Shown here in pieces: positions 37,390 through 45,403 of a stretch of 64,000 nucleotides of DNA. A program made the translations under genes and the position numbers. A model generated the notes under the pieces. That model made no database searches. It was not told the origin of the DNA and saw nothing but the letters and a program-made list of their open reading frames with translations. Location: the NCBI GenBank assembly GCA_017561265.1, contig JAFZDJ010000003.1, positions 163,953 through 227,952 on the forward strand. Direction: 5' to 3'. Numbering within the stretch: the stretch's first letter is position 1; each line of letters begins with the position of its first letter. Source of the DNA: Bacteroidales bacterium (lineage in GTDB: Bacteria > Bacteroidota > Bacteroidia > Bacteroidales > UBA932).

Positions 37390-38748
37390 ATGAAGACATA
37401 CAGCAACATATATTTCATAGGCATCGGTGGCATAGGCATGAGCGCCATCGCAAGATATTACAATTTCAAGGGTCTGAAGGTCAGCGGTTACGACAAGACC
37501 CCGTCGGAACTCACGCACGCCCTTGAATCGGAAGGCATCGATGTGCATTATGAGGACAACACAGACTTCATACCGAAGGATGTGGAAGATACGTTGGTGG
37601 TCTATACCCCTGCCATCCCGAAGGATATGGGCGAACTTGTATACGTACAGGAAAACGGATACAGGGTGATAAAGCGCTCGAGGATGCTGGGAGAGATTGC
37701 TGAAGGCCAGAGATGCATGGCTGTGGCAGGAACGCATGGAAAGACAACTACAAGCACACTCGCAGCACATATATTCCAGGACAGCGGAGAAGGATGCTCG
37801 GCCTTCCTGGGAGGAATTTCAAAGAATTACGACACCAACCTTCTGGTGAGCAGGAACGAGACCATAGTGGCCGAGGCCGACGAATTCGACCGTTCCTTCC
37901 TCCAGCTTTTCCCGGAAATCGCCGTCATCACATCAATGGATGCCGACCACCTCGACATCTATTCCGACATCAGCAACATGCATGATGCATTCAAGGCATT
38001 CGCATCGCAGGTAAGCGGGACAGTGATAGCCAAGCTCGGGCTTCCGATAGGTCCGGAGGACACCAAGGCCAGGATATTGAGATATTCCTACAATGATCCG
38101 GCAGCGGATTTCCATGCTGGAAACATCAAAGTGGACGAATGCGGATATTTCACATTCGACCTCCATTGGCCGGGCGGCATCATCGAAGGATGCAAGGTAG
38201 GCATACCGGGATGGATCAACGTGGAGAATGCTGTAGCAGCATCAGCGATCGCCCTCACATACGGTCTGGCACCTGAAAAGGTAAGACATGCCCTCGGCAC
38301 ATTCCAGGGAGTGAAGAGACGCTTCGACATCCATGTCAACAGGCCTGGATGCTCATACATAGACGATTACGCACACCATCCGAAGGAAATTGCAGCAGCA
38401 ATAAGCTCGATGAGGGACATCTTCCCCGGCAGGAAGCTGACCGCCATATTCCAGCCTCATCTGTACACCAGGACACGTGATTTCGCCGATGAATTTGCAG
38501 AAGCGCTCAGCAATGTGGACAAGCTTATAATGCTCGACATATATCCGGCACGAGAAGAACCGATTCCGGGTGTCACATCCGAAATCATATTCGACAATGT
38601 GACGGCTCCGGAAAAGGTCATAATGGTCAAGGAAGAACTCATGGACTACCTTAAGGACGAGCCGATAGACACACTCATAACCTTCGGAGCAGGAAACATT
38701 GACAGATTCATAGGACCTATCACAGAAATGCTATGTCAAAGACAGTAA
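37390..38748 (+). CDS. murC: UDP-MurNAc:L-alanine ligase MurC
   Basis: A 452-aa ligase for the first peptide addition to UDP-MurNAc. N-terminal IYFIGIGGIGMSAIARYY binds UDP, the ATP loop GTHGKTTTSTLAAHIF lies at about 114-129, and EADEFDRSFL with VKRRFD and DDYAHHPKEIAAA is typical of MurC. Full length. Its last 16 nt overlap ftsQ in another frame. Confidence 0.97.
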   Translation: MKTYSNIYFIGIGGIGMSAIARYYNFKGLKVSGYDKTPSELTHALESEGIDVHYEDNTDFIPKDVEDTLVVYTPAIPKDMGELVYVQENGYRVIKRSRMLGEIAEGQRCMAVAGTHGKTTTSTLAAHIFQDSGEGCSAFLGGISKNYDTNLLVSRNETIVAEADEFDRSFLQLFPEIAVITSMDADHLDIYSDISNMHDAFKAFASQVSGTVIAKLGLPIGPEDTKARILRYSYNDPAADFHAGNIKVDECGYFTFDLHWPGGIIEGCKVGIPGWINVENAVAASAIALTYGLAPEKVRHALGTFQGVKRRFDIHVNRPGCSYIDDYAHHPKEIAAAISSMRDIFPGRKLTAIFQPHLYTRTRDFADEFAEALSNVDKLIMLDIYPAREEPIPGVTSEIIFDNVTAPEKVIMVKEELMDYLKDEPIDTLITFGAGNIDRFIGPITEMLCQRQ

Positions 38749-39512
38749 GACATATTATAAATGCCGTTTCAGCAGTGCTTCTTGCCAGCTGTCTCTCTGC
38801 AGCATACGTATTCGGTGTATCCTGCAGGAAACCGCTTGAATGTACCGGTCTGACGGTCGTGATAGCAGACAGCAGCGTCAACAGTTTCGTATCTGCCGCA
38901 GATATAAGGAAATATCTGGACAAGGAGTACGGAAGCTATGTCGGAGAGCCGCTTGACAGCATCGATCTGGCCAAGGTGGAAAGGATAATAGACGGCAGAA
39001 GTGCGGTACACAAAAGTCAGGCATACACAACCAGGGACGGAAAACTCAACATCAGCGTCACACAGAGGACGCCTATGGTAAGGTTCCAGAAGAGCGACGG
39101 AGGCTTTTACGCCGATGCAGAAGGTTTCCTCTTCCCTCTCCAGAACAGCTATTCTTCAAGGGTGCAGGTAGTGGACGGAGACATACCTCTCAAGGCCAAC
39201 AGCGGCTACAAGGGAGAGCTCAGCGACGAAAAGGAGAAAGAGTGGCTGAACAACATCCTTGAGGTCATCAAATTCATGGAGGGAAGCAAGGTGTGGAAGG
39301 ACAAGATAGTGCAGATCACAGTGCACGACCAGGGAGAACTGACGCTTGTGCCTAGAGAAGGAAAGGAAAGATTCCTCTTCGGGCAGCCTGAGAACATAAG
39401 CGAGAAGTTCAGGAAGATGGAGATGTACTACCGGAGCATACTTCCGGAAAAGGGATCGGATGCATACACCACGGTAAGCGTGGAATACGACGGACAGATC
39501 GTCTGCAGATAA
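38733..39512 (+). CDS. ftsQ: FtsQ-like cell division protein
   Basis: A 259-aa bitopic protein between murC and ftsA, the standard place of ftsQ. One N-terminal membrane segment (about 8-27) is followed by a POTRA-like domain (TGLTVVIADSSVNSFVSAADIRKYLDKEY, about 36-110) and a beta domain to the end. FtsQ scaffolds FtsL/B and the FtsWI synthase in the divisome. Sequence identity to model FtsQ is low, so position and layout carry the call. It overlaps murC by 16 nt. Confidence 0.85.
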   Translation: MSKTVRHIINAVSAVLLASCLSAAYVFGVSCRKPLECTGLTVVIADSSVNSFVSAADIRKYLDKEYGSYVGEPLDSIDLAKVERIIDGRSAVHKSQAYTTRDGKLNISVTQRTPMVRFQKSDGGFYADAEGFLFPLQNSYSSRVQVVDGDIPLKANSGYKGELSDEKEKEWLNNILEVIKFMEGSKVWKDKIVQITVHDQGELTLVPREGKERFLFGQPENISEKFRKMEMYYRSILPEKGSDAYTTVSVEYDGQIVCR

Positions 39513-39541
39513 AGGATTGAAAACAGAAAAAGAACAGACAT

Positions 39542-40996
39542 ATGGAAGAAAAGAATATCGTAGCGATAGACCTCGGCACCTCCAAGCTGGCCCTCACGGT
39601 AGCGAAGGTCAACGGAGATGACATCCAGGTCGTATACTACAAGGAAACACCGTCTGCGGGCATCAAGTACAGCAGCGTGTACAACATAATGCACGTGACG
39701 GAGCCTCTTGCAAGACTGGTAAAGGACGCAGAAGAGGCACTCGACATAAAGATCACACAGGCCGTTGTAGGTATGCCTAAATATCCCGTACGCCAGGAAA
39801 GCAACAGCGGAATAATCAAGGACAGAGGCGAGGATACCGACATCACAGCGGAAGACATCGCCGACCTCAAGAGCTATGCAGAGGACTCGTATCCGCTTGA
39901 CAATCCTGAGAAGGAAGCAATCTACGGAGCTGTGGCACAGTCATTCTCGGACGGAGAGAATTTCCAGATCATCGAGAACGACATCATCGGCATGACAAGC
40001 GACATACTCGAAGGTCATTTCAAGATATTCATAGGCAAGAAGAGCGATCTCAAGAAGATCGACACCGTAATGAGCAAGACCGGCATTTCTGTGAGAAAGA
40101 AGTACTTCACAGCCGACACCACAGCCAAGGCGGTGCTTACGGAGGCGGAGATGGAAAATGGTGTAGCCCTGATCGACTTCGGAGGCGGAAGCACATCCGT
40201 ATCGATTTACCACGGAAGCATCATGCGCCATTACGCATCCATCCCTTTCGGAGGAAAGAACATCACCGACGACATAAAGACAGAGGGGCAGATATCCCAG
40301 CGCCTTGCAGAGAACATCAAGCTCGCATTCGGAGCATGCATGCCGGAAAAGCTTCAGAGTCTCAGCGAGAAGGTGCTTCACATCAGCAGCGGAAATGCAG
40401 AACCGGACAAGAAGCTCCCAGTGAAATATCTTTCGGAAATCATCACAGCCAGGGTAGAGGAAATCATCATGGCCATGCTCTACGAGATCAATGAAAGCGG
40501 ATTCGCTGATATGCTCAGAAGCGGAATCGTCGTTACAGGAGGCTGCGCCCAGATAGCAAATCTCGGCAACTTCATATATGAGCTTTCAGGCTACAGGGTA
40601 AGGACAGGATATCCTCAGGGACGTGTTTCAATCGCAGGATGCGACGGTCTGAAGGAGACTACAGCAGCGACATCGGTAGGCCTTATCCTCGCGGCAAAGG
40701 AAGAACAGTCAGTCAACTGCGCCATCATGGAAGCTGGAACCAGACCATGCAGCGTGACCATCGAGACAGAGGAAGAGCAGCCGGAGCCGGTGGTAACAGA
40801 GACTGTCGCAGAAACGGACAACAGCGGCGAACTTTTCAAGAAGGAAGAGATAGAAACCGTTGAAAAGCCGAAGAAGGAAAAGGAGAAAAAGGTAAGGATC
40901 TTCGACATTCTCTGGAGCAATGCCAAGAAAAAGGCAAAGGAGACAGCCGAAAAGACAGGTAAACTTCTGGACGAAATCAGCGAGGAAGAAATCTAA
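39542..40996 (+). CDS. ftsA: Cell division protein FtsA
   Basis: A 484-aa actin-fold ATPase tethering FtsZ to the membrane. The phosphate 1 loop AIDLGTSKLALTVAKV, the 1C subdomain (about 85-170), ALIDFGGGSTSVSIY (phosphate 2) and GIVVTGGCAQIANL (adenosine motif) are in order. An acidic linker rich in Glu (about 405-445) precedes a C-terminal amphipathic stretch (RIFDILWSNAKKKAKETAEK) that could bind membrane. 14 nt before ftsZ. Confidence 0.96.
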   Translation: MEEKNIVAIDLGTSKLALTVAKVNGDDIQVVYYKETPSAGIKYSSVYNIMHVTEPLARLVKDAEEALDIKITQAVVGMPKYPVRQESNSGIIKDRGEDTDITAEDIADLKSYAEDSYPLDNPEKEAIYGAVAQSFSDGENFQIIENDIIGMTSDILEGHFKIFIGKKSDLKKIDTVMSKTGISVRKKYFTADTTAKAVLTEAEMENGVALIDFGGGSTSVSIYHGSIMRHYASIPFGGKNITDDIKTEGQISQRLAENIKLAFGACMPEKLQSLSEKVLHISSGNAEPDKKLPVKYLSEIITARVEEIIMAMLYEINESGFADMLRSGIVVTGGCAQIANLGNFIYELSGYRVRTGYPQGRVSIAGCDGLKETTAATSVGLILAAKEEQSVNCAIMEAGTRPCSVTIETEEEQPEPVVTETVAETDNSGELFKKEEIETVEKPKKEKEKKVRIFDILWSNAKKKAKETAEKTGKLLDEISEEEI

Positions 40997-40997
40997 G

Positions 40998-41003
40998 AGG
41001 AGG
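40998..41003 (+). promoter_or_regulatory. Strong Shine-Dalgarno before ftsZ
   Basis: AGGAGG, 7 nt before the ftsZ ATG, the same site strength as before rsmH. It would allow FtsZ to be made in excess over FtsA from one mRNA. Confidence 0.6.
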
Positions 41004-41010
41004 TAAAGAC

Positions 41011-42288
41011 ATGACTGAATATATGAACAGCAACGGCATGATGCCTGACAACGACATAATGCCTTCGGACTGGATTCCGGAAAATTCGATCATCAAGGTC
41101 ATCGGAGTCGGAGGAGGCGGATGCAACGCCGTAAACTACATGTACAACCAGAGGATTGAAGGATGTACATTCATTGTCTGCAACACTGACGCCCAGGCTC
41201 TCAACAGCTGCGACGTGCCGGTCAAGATCCAGCTCGGAGAAGGTCTCGGTGCCGGATGCAACCCTACGGAAGGCCGAAATGCAGCCCTCAACTCACAGGA
41301 TGAGATTGCTGAAAAGGTGATCAACAGCAACACCGACATGCTCTTCATCACTGCCGGAATGGGCGGTGGAACAGGTACAGGTGCTGCTCCTGTAATCGCG
41401 GCAATGGCCAAGAAGAAGGGCATCCTCACAGTAGGTGTCGTGACCATCCCGTTCAAGAGCGAAGGCAACGAATCGATGTCCAAGGCCATCGACGGCATCA
41501 ACGAGCTCGAGAAGAATGTGGACAGCCTCATCATCATCAACAATGAAAAGATCTACAAGGAATACGGTGACCTCCTCATCCAGGACGCCTTCCCGAAGGC
41601 AGACGAGGTACTTGCCACAGCTGTAAGAGGCATAACAGAGATCATCAAGAAGCGCGGATTCATCAATGTGGACTTCAAGGATGTGAAGACCATGATGACC
41701 GACAGCGGAATGGCCTTGATGGGATGCGGAACCGGAGCTGGAGCCAACAGGATAAAGGATGCCGTGAAGTCTGCAATGGACTCCCCTCTCCTCAACGACT
41801 TCGACATAAAGACAGCCAAGAACGTGCTCATCAACGTGACCGTGGGTGACAACTCGGAAGGTCTTCAGATGAGACAGCTTGACGAGATCGACAAGATGAT
41901 CAAGGAATATACCGGCAAGGCCAACAACTTCAAGCGAGGTATCGTCTTCGACGAAGACCCTGATTTCGGAGACAAGGTCAACATCACCGTAATCGCCACA
42001 GGCTTCAAGATGGCACGCATCACTGAAATCACAGAAGGCAATGTCGGCAACATCATAGCCATTGACAACAACTTCACATACAGAAGGGAGGAGCACATTT
42101 CAGAGGACGGAATCGAGCTTCCTGAGGTGAGAAGCGTAAAGATCGGATACAACAACTCAGCTATCAGAAAGGGTATCACCTTTGAAGACGGACGCAAGCC
42201 GGCACTTATCATCGGTGAGGGCGAAAGCAAGAGCGAGCTGGAGAACACCCCTGCAATCAAGAGAGTTGCAGGAAGAAACAAGGAATAG
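41011..42288 (+). CDS. ftsZ: Cell division GTPase FtsZ
   Basis: A 425-aa tubulin-like GTPase forming the division ring. IKVIGVGGGGCNAVNYM and the tubulin signature GGGTGTGAAPVIAAMAK (about 116-132) bind GTP, and the T7 loop catalytic region contains NVDFKDVKTMMTDSG. A disordered linker follows and the conserved C-terminal peptide is seen as NTPAIKRVAGRNKE, the part that binds FtsA. Last gene of the dcw cluster. Confidence 0.98.
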   Translation: MTEYMNSNGMMPDNDIMPSDWIPENSIIKVIGVGGGGCNAVNYMYNQRIEGCTFIVCNTDAQALNSCDVPVKIQLGEGLGAGCNPTEGRNAALNSQDEIAEKVINSNTDMLFITAGMGGGTGTGAAPVIAAMAKKKGILTVGVVTIPFKSEGNESMSKAIDGINELEKNVDSLIIINNEKIYKEYGDLLIQDAFPKADEVLATAVRGITEIIKKRGFINVDFKDVKTMMTDSGMALMGCGTGAGANRIKDAVKSAMDSPLLNDFDIKTAKNVLINVTVGDNSEGLQMRQLDEIDKMIKEYTGKANNFKRGIVFDEDPDFGDKVNITVIATGFKMARITEITEGNVGNIIAIDNNFTYRREEHISEDGIELPEVRSVKIGYNNSAIRKGITFEDGRKPALIIGEGESKSELENTPAIKRVAGRNKE

Positions 42289-42299
42289 GAAATTTTTAT

Positions 42300-42307
42300 T
42301 ATTTTTG
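42300..42307 (+). promoter_or_regulatory. gltX -7 promoter box
   Basis: TATTTTTG, matching TAnnTTTG, 17 nt before the gltX ATG. Confidence 0.5.
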
Positions 42308-42323
42308 CGACCGATTTAAATTT

Positions 42324-43961
42324 ATGGACATGGAACGCAAGACTAGGGTGAGATTCGCACCTTCTCCTACAGGTCCCCTCCACATGGGAGGCGTAAGGAC
42401 CGCACTTTATAACTATCTCTTCGCAAAGCAGCGTGGAGGAGACTTCATCATAAGAATCGAAGACACTGACTCTCAGAGATTTGTACCTGGAGCAGAGAAA
42501 TATATCATAGAGGCATTGAACTGGTGCGGCATCGTTCCTGACGAAGGAGTGGATGCAGCAGGAAACATCGTAGAGACAGCTTCCGAGCGTCATCCTCATG
42601 CCCCATACAGACAGAGCCAGAGAAAGCCTATCTATCGTCAGTATGCAGAGCAGCTGGTAGAAGGCGGATATGCATATTATGCATTCGACACAGCCGAAGA
42701 GCTTGGCGCAAAGCGTGCCGAGATGGAGGCTGCCGGACAGACATTCATCTACAACCAGACCACACGTCTGGGACTCCGCAACTCACTCTCATTGCCGGAA
42801 GCAGAGTGGAAGGAGCTCCTCGAGACCCGCAACGACTGGACAATCCGTTTCAAGATGCCGGAGAACAGGGTCGTGAAGATGGACGACCTCATCCGCGGAC
42901 ATGTGGAGGTGAACACCGACACTCTCGACGACAAGGTTCTCTGGAAGAGGGCTGACGAGCTTCCTACATATCATCTTGCAAACATCGTGGATGACCACCT
43001 CATGGAAATCACAGAGGTTATCCGCGGCGAGGAATGGCTTCCTTCGCTTCCTCTCCACTACCTCCTTTACGAGGCATTCGGATGGACCGAGACACAGCCA
43101 CGCTTCGCACATCTTTCCCTCCTTCTCAAGCCGGACGGAAAGGGCAAGCTTTCAAAGCGCGACGGTGACCGTCTCGGCTTCCCTGTATTCCCTCTCAAGT
43201 GGGTCAATGCAGAAGGCGAGGTTTCACGCGGTTACCGTGAGGACGGATACTTCCCAGAAGCATTCGTGAACCTCCTCGCAATGCTCGGATGGAACCCGGG
43301 CAATGATCAGGAGATGTTCTCTCTTGAGGAGCTTGTGGCTGCATTCTCGCTTGAAAGAGTAGTGAAGTCAGGAGCAAGATTCAATGCTGACAAGGCGAAG
43401 TGGTACAACAAGGAGTATCTCCGACTGAAGTCAGTGGAAGAGCTCACCTCCCTCTACATTCCTGTACTGGAATCAAAGGGACTTCAGATCGTTGACTGCC
43501 CGGCATGTGCGCTTACAGCCGGATCGGAAATGACAGTAACGGGAGCAGACTTCGCAAACAGGATATTCTCACGTCAGTATGTCGAGAGAATCGTGGCATT
43601 GATCCAGGAAAGAGCTGCATTCGTTGCAGACTTCTGGGACATAGCTTCATATCTTTTCATCGCCCCTGAGACATTCGTAGAGAAGGATGCTGCAAAATTC
43701 TGGAAAGAGGAGAATTACACTCTTGCACTTCAGGCAGCCGATTTCATCCTCAACTTCGAAGGTGAATTCACCAAGGAAGCCCTCGAAGGACCGCTTGAGG
43801 AGTATATCCGCGGCAACGAGTGGCCGATGGGCAAGGTGATGAACTGTCTCCGTCTCGCCCTCGTGGGAGCATCGAGCGGACTCGGCATCGCTGACATCGT
43901 GACCCTCATCGGCAAGGATGAGTTTGCAAAGAGAATCGAATACATCAAAGCTACACTTTAA
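42324..43961 (+). CDS. gltX: Glutamyl-tRNA synthetase
   Basis: A 545-aa class I aminoacyl-tRNA synthetase charging tRNA-Glu. The HIGH motif is HMGG in FAPSPTGPLHMGGVRTALYN, and the KMSKS motif is KLSKRDG (about 274-280). Somewhat longer than most bacterial enzymes because of the C-terminal anticodon-binding region. A second ATG 6 nt downstream could also be used. It has its own promoter box and is followed after one base by rpiB. Confidence 0.96.
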   Translation: MDMERKTRVRFAPSPTGPLHMGGVRTALYNYLFAKQRGGDFIIRIEDTDSQRFVPGAEKYIIEALNWCGIVPDEGVDAAGNIVETASERHPHAPYRQSQRKPIYRQYAEQLVEGGYAYYAFDTAEELGAKRAEMEAAGQTFIYNQTTRLGLRNSLSLPEAEWKELLETRNDWTIRFKMPENRVVKMDDLIRGHVEVNTDTLDDKVLWKRADELPTYHLANIVDDHLMEITEVIRGEEWLPSLPLHYLLYEAFGWTETQPRFAHLSLLLKPDGKGKLSKRDGDRLGFPVFPLKWVNAEGEVSRGYREDGYFPEAFVNLLAMLGWNPGNDQEMFSLEELVAAFSLERVVKSGARFNADKAKWYNKEYLRLKSVEELTSLYIPVLESKGLQIVDCPACALTAGSEMTVTGADFANRIFSRQYVERIVALIQERAAFVADFWDIASYLFIAPETFVEKDAAKFWKEENYTLALQAADFILNFEGEFTKEALEGPLEEYIRGNEWPMGKVMNCLRLALVGASSGLGIADIVTLIGKDEFAKRIEYIKATL

Positions 43962-43962
43962 T

Positions 43963-44400
43963 ATGAAAATCGGAATCTGCAACGACCACGCAGGTGTGGA
44001 CTACAAGAACAGGCTCTCGGAATACCTTGCAGCCAAGGGATATGAAATCGTGAACTTCGGCACAGACACTACCGCCAGCATGGATTATCCGGATGTTGCA
44101 CATCCTCTCGCAGAGGCTGTGGAAAGCGGAAAGGTAGACCTCGGAATCGCATTCTGCGGCACCGGAAACGGTATCGGAATCACCCTCAACAAGCATCAGG
44201 GCATCCGTGCCGGACTCTGCTGGACACCAGAGATCGGAAAGCTCATCAAGCAGCACAACAATGCCAATGTACTTGTGATGCCAGCACGTTTCATCTCCTA
44301 TGAAACAGTAGTGGAGATCACCGACGCATGGCTCACAGAAGAGTTCGAAGGAGGTCGCCACCAGACCCGCATTGACAAGATGACCTGCTGCTGCAAATAA
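43963..44400 (+). CDS. rpiB: Ribose 5-phosphate isomerase B
   Basis: A 145-aa RpiB/LacAB-type isomerase interconverting ribose 5-phosphate and ribulose 5-phosphate. NDHAG near the N-terminus and the catalytic cysteine in FCGTGNGIGITLNKHQGIRAGLC are diagnostic. The start at 43963 (MKIGICNDHAGVDYK), one base after gltX, is chosen over the open start at 43918, which would overlap gltX by 44 nt. The C-terminus ends in CCCK, unusual but without known meaning. Confidence 0.94.
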   Translation: MKIGICNDHAGVDYKNRLSEYLAAKGYEIVNFGTDTTASMDYPDVAHPLAEAVESGKVDLGIAFCGTGNGIGITLNKHQGIRAGLCWTPEIGKLIKQHNNANVLVMPARFISYETVVEITDAWLTEEFEGGRHQTRIDKMTCCCK

Positions 44401-44406
44401 TTCATA

Positions 44407-45345
44407 TTGATGGAAATAAGCGCAAAGATACTTACTCCGGATGACGCAGTCCTTTCAAGGAACATCGACGACTATCCGGAAGGGATAATAATCCCTATAG
44501 ACAAACCATACAGATGGACATCGGCGGACGTGATCAGAAAGGTCAAGTTCGCCGCTATCCGTCATTTCGGCAAGAAGAATCTTAAAGTCGGTCATGCAGG
44601 TACTCTTGATCCTCTGGCTACAGGAGTGCTTCTTGTCTGCATAGGAAAGGCAACCAAGCTTGCGGAGTGGCTGCAGTCGCACCACAAGGAATATGTCGCA
44701 GGTGTCACTTTCGGTGCCACTACTCCTTCATACGACCTTGAGAAGGAGATAGACAGGTTCTTTCCATATGAACATATCACAGCAGGATCCGTTGAAGCTG
44801 CACTTCCTGCATTCATAGGAGAACAGGATCAGATCGCTCCGCTTTTCTCAGCAAAGTCCGTAGACGGTGTACGAGCATACGAACTCGCCAGAAAGCTTCA
44901 TAAGGAAGGCAAGACCCTTGACGAAGCGGCGGAAGAACTGATACGAGTGTCCCGGATCAACATTACCGAACTGGAGCTGGTGAAATTTGAAGGTCGAGAT
45001 GAGGAAATCGAGGACCGTGCCACCCGCGGCACGGAAGCGGGAGGACCACGAGCGAAGCGAAGTGGTGGGGTGAGCGAAGCGAACGTCCGAGATTCCTCAT
45101 CTGACCTTCGGACTTCGGATGCCTCCAGCAGGATAAATGTGACCGACAACTCAGCCCTCGGACTGCCACGGGCTGTGATCAGGATGGCATGCAGCAAGGG
45201 TACCTATGTCCGCGCATTCGCCCGCGATCTTGGAGAAGCCCTCGGCAGCGGAGCTCATCTGGACAGCCTCCAGCGCAGCAGAAGCGGAATCTTCAGTGTA
45301 GATAACGCACTGACCGTCGAGCAGGCTATCAGCCACTTACGTTGA
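44407..45345 (+). CDS. truB: tRNA pseudouridine-55 synthase TruB with insert
   Basis: A 312-aa enzyme making pseudouridine 55 in tRNAs. The catalytic Asp68 lies in KVGHAGTLDPLATGVLLVC; KEYVAGVTFGATTPSYD and SAKSVDGVRAYELARK follow. The C-terminal part PRAVIRMACSKGTYVRAFARDLGEALGSGAHL is intact. Between them, about residues 195-254 are extra, Arg/Gly/Ser-rich and low-complexity, and are encoded mostly by a palindromic repeat (44989-45109) that keeps the frame. The stop codon TGA lies within a REP palindrome. Likely functional if the insert loops out. Confidence 0.92.
   Translation: MMEISAKILTPDDAVLSRNIDDYPEGIIIPIDKPYRWTSADVIRKVKFAAIRHFGKKNLKVGHAGTLDPLATGVLLVCIGKATKLAEWLQSHHKEYVAGVTFGATTPSYDLEKEIDRFFPYEHITAGSVEAALPAFIGEQDQIAPLFSAKSVDGVRAYELARKLHKEGKTLDEAAEELIRVSRINITELELVKFEGRDEEIEDRATRGTEAGGPRAKRSGGVSEANVRDSSSDLRTSDASSRINVTDNSALGLPRAVIRMACSKGTYVRAFARDLGEALGSGAHLDSLQRSRSGIFSVDNALTVEQAISHLR
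44989..45109 (+). repeat. Palindromic element inside truB
   Basis: Outer inverted repeat: left arm 44989-45015 (GAAGGTCGAGATGAGGAA...), right arm 45086-45109 (...TTCCTCATCTGACCTTC), with a few mismatches and gaps. Inside are a hairpin CCGTGCC/GGCACGG (45015-45034) and two copies of GAGCGAAGCGAA (45050-45061 and 45072-45083). It resembles a small non-coding mobile repeat that entered the gene in a readable frame. Confidence 0.7.
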
Positions 45346-45378
45346 ATCACCTGCGCCAGATGACGCATGTGATTCAAC
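45341..45378 (+). repeat. REP palindrome copy A
   Basis: 38-nt palindrome with arms GTTGAATCAC and GTGATTCAAC around the loop region, of the same family as the copies at 50441, 51450 and 53477. Bases 45343-45345 are the truB stop. Preceded by ACTTACG and followed by ATAAAAC, flanks shared with copy D. Confidence 0.85.
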
Positions 45379-45403
45379 ATAAAACAATTACAAAAAAAAC
45401 ACC

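Noticed and set aside
41293..42096. Long antisense frame inside ftsZ
   Set aside because: It is a by-product of the codon bias in ftsZ; no start region, promoter or domain supports it.
45050..45083. Two GAGCGAAGCGAA copies as the start of a CRISPR-like array
   Set aside because: Only two copies with a 10-nt gap, within a coding gene, and no cas genes in the window.
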